A stretch of DNA of 49,108 nucleotides. Source: Methylotenera sp. (GTDB lineage Bacteria; Pseudomonadota; Gammaproteobacteria; Burkholderiales; Burkholderiaceae_C). The position numbers were made by a program, and so were the translations under genes. This document shows, piece after piece, positions 44,999 through 49,108 of this stretch; the first letter of the stretch is position 1; the number at the start of each line of letters is the position of its first letter. The notes below the pieces were generated by a model that saw nothing but the letters and a program-made list of their open reading frames with translations, was not told the DNA's origin and searched no databases. Location: the NCBI GenBank assembly GCA_021738245.1, contig JAIPCJ010000010.1:1-49108 (forward strand), written 5' to 3'.

Positions 44999-46570
44999 TC
45001 AGAGGGGCTTCTTGAACAGGAAGCAACCGCAGCCATAGCGCTGCGCGTCGGCGACCTGCAGGGGGACGTTCTCGCGGAAGTTGCCCTGGTCGTCGACGAG
45101 CGAAAACTCCAGCAACTGCAGGCCGTCGAAGTCCGCCACGATGTCCCGTGCCCGGAAGACGCGGTGGGCATTGAACACGACGGTCGGCTGGCCGACGGGC
45201 ACGACGAAATACAGCAGACCGCCGGGTGCCAACACGCGCGACAGCTCGCGCATCGCGATGGCGGCTCCGTGGAAGTTGATGGGGTCGCCATAGCGGCCCA
45301 GGCCGATGTGTTCGACGACATGCATGCACGACAACGAGGCGATGGACCCGTCCGGCATGTCCAGGTTCAGCAGATCGGCGCGACCGCACTCGAGGTTGGC
45401 GAGCTGAATGGCCGCGGGGCGGTAGTCGAGAAACCGCAGCGGCTGGAATGCCGAAGCCAGCGTGATGAAGCGGATATCGCTGCTGATGTCCGTGTGCAGC
45501 GCCACCGGGTTGGCGAACAGCCGGCGTGCCGCCCAAGCGGTGTGATAGACGTAGTGGGTGTCGAAATCGGTCCCGGCCGTCGCATCGCCCAGGCAGGGGC
45601 GCAATTGCACCTGCCAATCGGGCGGCAGCTGGCCCTGCGAGAAGAAGGTCTCCCGGTCGATGCGGAACTGCTCCTGCTCCAGCGCGTTGGCAAAGCGTGG
45701 CGCGAGGTTGGTGCGGTCGACGGCGCCGGCGATGCGCTTCCACCGGGGCGGGCACAGCTGCGCGGAGGGTTGGTGAATCTGCGACCAGGGGTCGGGCCAC
45801 ACCACATCGTCGCTGCCCGACAGCATCGCACCCCACCAGGAGTAGGTGGAGTTCGAGATGACATGGCGGCTGCATTGGGCCATCACGTACAGGTCTGCCA
45901 GGTCGTCGCCCGTGTTGACGATCTGTGCCCGGATGCCTGCCTGGCTGAGGAATGCCGCGGTGTAGTTGGGTTCGTCCGAGAAGACGAAGATGTCCAGGCC
46001 GCCGGCTCGGGCTGACAGCCAGCGCAGTGAATCGATGTAGTAGGCCTCGCTGGCAAGGCCGTGGTGCTTGTAGTCGTGTCGGCGCACATGGACTGACGTC
46101 GGGCGCGCCGTGCTGCGAACGCGTTCGGCGAGTTGCTGCACCGCCGGTGGCATGGCGCCCTCAAGCCGATGCCGCAGCTCGGTGAGCGCCTCAGGCGAAA
46201 CGACCCGGCGGTCCTGCCAGTAGCCGTCCAGCACCACGTGACGAACCTCTGCCGGGATCGAGAACCGCTCGGGAATGTCGCCGTCGGCCGGCCAGGCCAT
46301 GTCGGCCTCACGCAGGAGCCGGGCGCTGTCCGCAGGGACCGCGTCAACCGTGGCCGCCTCGGGCCAGAGCCTGTGAAGCACGCTGCGCCGACCGAAGCCA
46401 TCACGTGCGAAAGCGGTGGTGTCGAAGGCCAGCTGTGCGCCGTTGGCCTGCGCGACGCGCTGCGCATACAGCATCTGGAACAGCTGGTTGCCGATGCCGC
46501 CCTGCAGGCGCTGCACAACGGTGAGGTCGGTCGTGGTGGGAGTGGTTGGCGTGGCTTCTGAGAGGTCCAT
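44999..46570 (-). CDS. GT11 fucosyltransferase fused to DUF268 methyltransferase
   Basis: The 523-residue protein joins two enzymes. The N-terminal half (about 17-290) is an alpha-1,2-fucosyltransferase-like GT11 domain, with GGIGNQLFQML at 24-34, HVRRHDY near 165 (the GDP-fucose binding pattern) and NSTYSWWGAMLSG near 250. The C-terminal part (about 340-520) is DUF268-like with a class I methyltransferase look (SLSCMHVVEHIGLGRYGDPI, ELSRVLAPGGLLYFVVPVG). One protein would thus transfer fucose and perhaps methylate it. The start is the ATG at 46570 with GGAAG upstream. It is separated from the repeat protein gene by a strong terminator. Confidence 0.83.
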   Translation of the reverse strand: MDLSEATPTTPTTTDLTVVQRLQGGIGNQLFQMLYAQRVAQANGAQLAFDTTAFARDGFGRRSVLHRLWPEAATVDAVPADSARLLREADMAWPADGDIPERFSIPAEVRHVVLDGYWQDRRVVSPEALTELRHRLEGAMPPAVQQLAERVRSTARPTSVHVRRHDYKHHGLASEAYYIDSLRWLSARAGGLDIFVFSDEPNYTAAFLSQAGIRAQIVNTGDDLADLYVMAQCSRHVISNSTYSWWGAMLSGSDDVVWPDPWSQIHQPSAQLCPPRWKRIAGAVDRTNLAPRFANALEQEQFRIDRETFFSQGQLPPDWQVQLRPCLGDATAGTDFDTHYVYHTAWAARRLFANPVALHTDISSDIRFITLASAFQPLRFLDYRPAAIQLANLECGRADLLNLDMPDGSIASLSCMHVVEHIGLGRYGDPINFHGAAIAMRELSRVLAPGGLLYFVVPVGQPTVVFNAHRVFRARDIVADFDGLQLLEFSLVDDQGNFRENVPLQVADAQRYGCGCFLFKKPL

Positions 46571-46747
46571 GCAGCTTCCTTCGATGCGCGGTGTCAAGCA
46601 GCGGCAAGCGATGAGGCTGTGCCGGCGCCGTGGGTGACCTGCTTGACGTGCATGGCCAGATTGTGGGGGCGCGCAGCCTGCCCCCGGCCCCCGGATCAGT
46701 GCGGTCAAACCCGCCCAGTTCGGCACTGAGCGCAGCCGCCGGGTCTG

Positions 46748-46788
46748 AAAAAACTGCAGGCCCGACAGCTTGCGCTGCGGGCCTGCAG
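46748..46788 (-). terminator. Rho-independent terminator of the repeat-protein gene
   Basis: CTGCAGGCCCG (46754-46764) and CGGGCCTGCAG (46778-46788) form a perfect 11-bp stem, extended by CAGC/GCTG inside the 13-base loop region. On the minus strand it is followed by TTTTTT (complement of 46748-46753). It ends transcription 38 bases after the repeat-protein stop. The rest of 46571-46825 holds only a 6-bp GC hairpin and the upstream region of the fucosyltransferase gene. Confidence 0.88.
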
Positions 46789-46825
46789 GGGCGGGGCATC
46801 GCGCCGGGTCAGCGCGAGTTCAGCG

Positions 46826-49108
46826 TCAGATCCATGGCGTTCCGCTGTTGCGGCGCTGCTCCTCTTCCTCGGCGAGCTTGCGGTCAAGTGCCGCGAGGTG
46901 GGCGTCGGGCTGATCCGGCGGCGGCGTGTGCGCCGGCTCGGCGGGCGCGGCAGCAGCCAGCACAGGCGTGGTCGGTGCCGCGAGCACATCGCCCAGACTG
47001 ACGGGCGTTGTCTGCGCATGCTCCGGCTGCTGCGGCTGCACGTCCTTGGCGAACCACACGTCTCCCAGTTGATGGGTCTTGCCGTCCGCCGTGGTGAAGC
47101 TGGACATCAGGCCCACCACGTTGCCGTTCGTCAGCTCGTGCGTCTTGGCAGCCGTCAGGCCGAGTTCCACGATGCCCAGTTCCGCCAGCGTCTTCATCTC
47201 GCCCGCGTCGGTCTTGCCGTCGTGGTTGGCATCGACCCAGACGCGCAGATCCTTGAAGTGCGCGTCGGCCGCGTTGATCTTGCCGTCGTGGTTGACGTCC
47301 AGGCTGGCCAGCGCCTCGAAGCCGTTGGTGGCTCGCTTGCCGTTGGCCATGATGAAGCCCGACCCGAACAGTTCGGCGCCGCTGTTGATGCTGCCGTCTC
47401 CATTGCGGTCGATCGCCAGCAGGCCGTCACCGCCGCCGACCCAACCCCACTGGTGCGTCTTGCCGTTGCCGTTGAGGTCGAAGTTCACCCCATGGGCCGC
47501 ATTGAGGGTCTCGATGCCGTTGCCGTTGAGGTCCAGCACCAGGGGTGTCGAGGACGTCAGGGCTTCGAACTGGGCCGTGCTCATCGCCTGGATCTGGTCC
47601 GAGGTCAGTGCCAGCGACTGGGTCATGTTCATCGCGGCCAGGTCACGGGTCTCGAAGGCCTGGATCTGGTCCGTGGTGAACGCCTGGATGTGATCCGTCG
47701 TCAGCCCGGCGATGGCTGCCGTGGAGAGGGCCGCGATGTCGCGCGTCTCGATGGCGCGGATCTGGTCGGTCGACAGCCCCCCCAGCTGGGTGGAAGTCAG
47801 CGCCGCGAAGTGGTGCGTCTCCAGCGCCTGGATGCCGTCGGTGCTGAGGGCATGCAACTGGCTGGTCGTCAGCACATGCAGCTGCGCCGTGGTCAGGGCC
47901 TGGATGTCGGCCGTGTCCAGCGTCGACAGCTGGCTGGTGGTCAGCGCCCCCAGCTGGGTCGTCGTCAGCGCACGGATCTGGCCCGCGTCGAAGGCGTTGA
48001 GGTCATCGCTGACCAGTCCGGCGATCTGGCTGGTCGTCAGCGCCGCCACCTGGGTGGTGCTGAAGCCCAGGATCTGGTCCGAATCCAGCGCTTCCAGCTG
48101 GGCCGTGCTCAGGGCGCGCAGCGCCGTGGTGCTCAGCGCTCGCAGGTCAGCGCTTTCGATGGCCTGCATCTGCGTCGTGGTGAACCCGGCGATTTGCACC
48201 GAGCTCAGCGCCGCGAACTGTGTCGTCGACAGGGCCGCGACGCCGTCCGTGCTCAGGGCGCCCAGTTGCACCGAACTCAGCGCGGCGATCTGGCCGGTGG
48301 CCAGCGCTGCCACGTCCGCCGTTTCCAGCGTGGAGACTTGCGAGGTCGTGAGTGCCGCGATCTGCGAGGTCATCAGGGCGCGGAACTGGCTGGTCGTCAG
48401 TGCGTTCAGGTCGTCACTCACCAGGCCGGCAATCTGGCCGGTGGTCAGGGCCGCGACCTGGCCGGTGCTCAAGGCGCCGATCTGGTCGGAGCCCAGGGCT
48501 TCGAGCTGGGCGGTACTCAGCGCACGCAGGGCGGTGGAGCTCAAGGCGCGCAGGTCACCGCTCTCGATGGCTTGCATCTGCGTCGTGCTCAGGCCGGCCA
48601 CTTGCACCGAATTCAGCGCCGCCACCTGGCCACTGCTCAGGGCCACGATGCCATCGGTGCTCAGGGCGCCGAGTTGCGCCGAGTTCAGCGCAGCGATCTG
48701 GTGGGTGCCGAGCGCGGCCACATCCGCGGTCTCCAGGGTGGAGATCTGAGAGGTGGTCAGTGCGGCGATCTGCGAGGTCACCAGTGCGCGGATCTGCGTG
48801 CTGGTCAGTGCGTTCAGGTCGTCACTCACCAGGCCGGCGATCTGGCCCGTGGTCAGCGCCGCGACCTGAGCGGTGCTCAAGGCGCCGATCTGGTCGGAGC
48901 CCAGGGCTTCGAGCTGGGCCGTACTCAGCGCACGCAGGGCGGTAGTGCTCAAGGCACGCAGGTCACCGCTCTCGATCGCCTGCATCTGCGTCGTGCTCAG
49001 GCCTGCGACCTGCACCGAGTTCAGCGCGGCCACCTGGCCACTGCTCAAGGCCACGATGCCGTCGGTGCTCAGGGCGCCGAGTTGGGCGGAGTTCAGCGCG
49101 GCGATCTG
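46826..49108 (-). CDS. Octapeptide-repeat protein with C-terminal EF-hand-like calcium module, C-terminal 760 residues
   Basis: The gene is open to the right edge, so only the C-terminal 760 residues are present. The first 520 are octapeptide repeats of the type A-L-x-S/T-x-Q-I/L/V-x. Then comes a calcium-binding module seen in many large type I secreted proteins: DLNGNGIETL, DLNGNGKTHQWG, DRNGDGSINSGAELFG, DVNHDGKINAAD and DANHDGKTDAGE. The end is an Ala/Pro linker and a charged helix finishing SGTPWI. No GGxGxDxLx RTX nonapeptides are seen. It is most likely the cargo of the nearby type I system; the C-terminal end would hold the secretion signal. Confidence 0.82.
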   Translation of the reverse strand, partial: QIAALNSAQLGALSTDGIVALSSGQVAALNSVQVAGLSTTQMQAIESGDLRALSTTALRALSTAQLEALGSDQIGALSTAQVAALTTGQIAGLVSDDLNALTSTQIRALVTSQIAALTTSQISTLETADVAALGTHQIAALNSAQLGALSTDGIVALSSGQVAALNSVQVAGLSTTQMQAIESGDLRALSSTALRALSTAQLEALGSDQIGALSTGQVAALTTGQIAGLVSDDLNALTTSQFRALMTSQIAALTTSQVSTLETADVAALATGQIAALSSVQLGALSTDGVAALSTTQFAALSSVQIAGFTTTQMQAIESADLRALSTTALRALSTAQLEALDSDQILGFSTTQVAALTTSQIAGLVSDDLNAFDAGQIRALTTTQLGALTTSQLSTLDTADIQALTTAQLHVLTTSQLHALSTDGIQALETHHFAALTSTQLGGLSTDQIRAIETRDIAALSTAAIAGLTTDHIQAFTTDQIQAFETRDLAAMNMTQSLALTSDQIQAMSTAQFEALTSSTPLVLDLNGNGIETLNAAHGVNFDLNGNGKTHQWGWVGGGDGLLAIDRNGDGSINSGAELFGSGFIMANGKRATNGFEALASLDVNHDGKINAADAHFKDLRVWVDANHDGKTDAGEMKTLAELGIVELGLTAAKTHELTNGNVVGLMSSFTTADGKTHQLGDVWFAKDVQPQQPEHAQTTPVSLGDVLAAPTTPVLAAAAPAEPAHTPPPDQPDAHLAALDRKLAEEEEQRRNSGTPWI
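47549..49108 (-). repeat. 24-bp (octapeptide) coding repeats in a 408-bp higher-order array
   Basis: 65 octapeptides (1560 bases) run without interruption. They are organised in units of 17 octapeptides (136 residues, 408 bases): 49051-48644, 48643-48236, 48235-47828 and a partial unit 47827-47549. By hand count the first two share 123 of 136 residues and the second and third 97 of 136; the last is more diverged. Consensus is [AG]-[LIF]-x-[ST]-x-[QD]-[ILVF]-x. The array continues past the edge. Confidence 0.92.

Noticed and set aside
46571-46600. TTGACA-like -35 promoter before the GT11 gene
   Set aside because: It is so close to the ATG that its -10 would lie within the start codon region.
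46665-46685. GGGGGC/GCCCCC hairpin
   Set aside because: No T-run on either strand and only six base pairs; the stronger terminator is at 46748-46788.
47712-48749. Plus-strand repetitive frame opposite the octapeptide array
   Set aside because: The repeat pattern is explained by the minus-strand protein, which continues into a recognised calcium module; the plus-strand frame has no recognisable part.
47549-49108. CRISPR-like array
   Set aside because: The 24-base periodicity has no spacers and is in frame throughout, so it is a coding repeat.
34121-49108. LapD/LapG-type retention control of the exported protein
   Set aside because: No c-di-GMP receptor or LapG-like protease gene is present in the window, and the N-terminal retention region of the repeat protein is outside it.

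Overview
The window is GC-rich, densely packed bacterial chromosome with many 4-base start/stop overlaps and no plasmid, phage or insertion-sequence signature. A cyoABCD operon with SURF1 and a RegB/RegA-type redox pair, a GcvA-like LysR gene next to DUF2917 and GNAT genes, paired short chromate transporters and a YebC/PmpR regulator point to a betaproteobacterium of the order Burkholderiales, perhaps near the Rubrivivax-Leptothrix-Ideonella-Roseateles group. That placement is inference from gene content; no rRNA or tRNA gene is visible.

Layout. (1) 1-2833, minus strand: a sugar operon of gluconokinase, a GPH-family symporter and the N-terminus of a GH94/GH36-like phosphorylase, behind a perfect LacI-type palindrome. 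The combination suggests use of cellobionic acid or a related aldonate disaccharide. (2) 3032-9069: purL, a convergent glutathione S-transferase gene and an MHS-type transporter. (3) 9182-15938: cytochrome bo3 quinol oxidase (cyoABCD), SURF1, a RegB-like sensor kinase and a RegA-like regulator, followed by a putative Na+/H+ antiporter. (4) 17321-34010: mostly housekeeping and accessory genes. These include a flavin oxidoreductase, an alpha/beta hydrolase coupled to a HipA/YjjJ-like kinase-toxin, GNAT, DUF2917, LysR, yebC, an HtrA protease, an acyltransferase-like membrane protein, a polysaccharide deacetylase, rlmB, upp, a class III aminotransferase with DJ-1/GlxA neighbours, chromate transporters, a D-2-hydroxyacid dehydrogenase and DUF1993.

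(5) 34121-49108 is the most striking region. A plus-strand operon encodes a TPR/GT41 O-GlcNAc-transferase-like enzyme, then a complete type I secretion apparatus (LapB-like ABC transporter, HlyD/LapC-like adaptor, TolC-like outer-membrane protein), then a 795-residue glycosyltransferase-methyltransferase and an unrecognised 249-residue protein. Converging on it are a GT25 glycosyltransferase and a GT11 fucosyltransferase fused to a DUF268 methyltransferase. Behind these lies the 3' part of a large gene for a Ser/Thr-rich protein made of octapeptide repeats and ending in a calcium-binding module. My reading, which is inference, is that this is a dedicated system that makes, glycosylates, decorates and exports one repetitive surface protein. 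The N-terminus of that protein lies beyond the right edge.

No stretch longer than 300 bases lacks a gene. The longest gaps (2786-3031 and 46571-46825) hold an operator and a terminator respectively.
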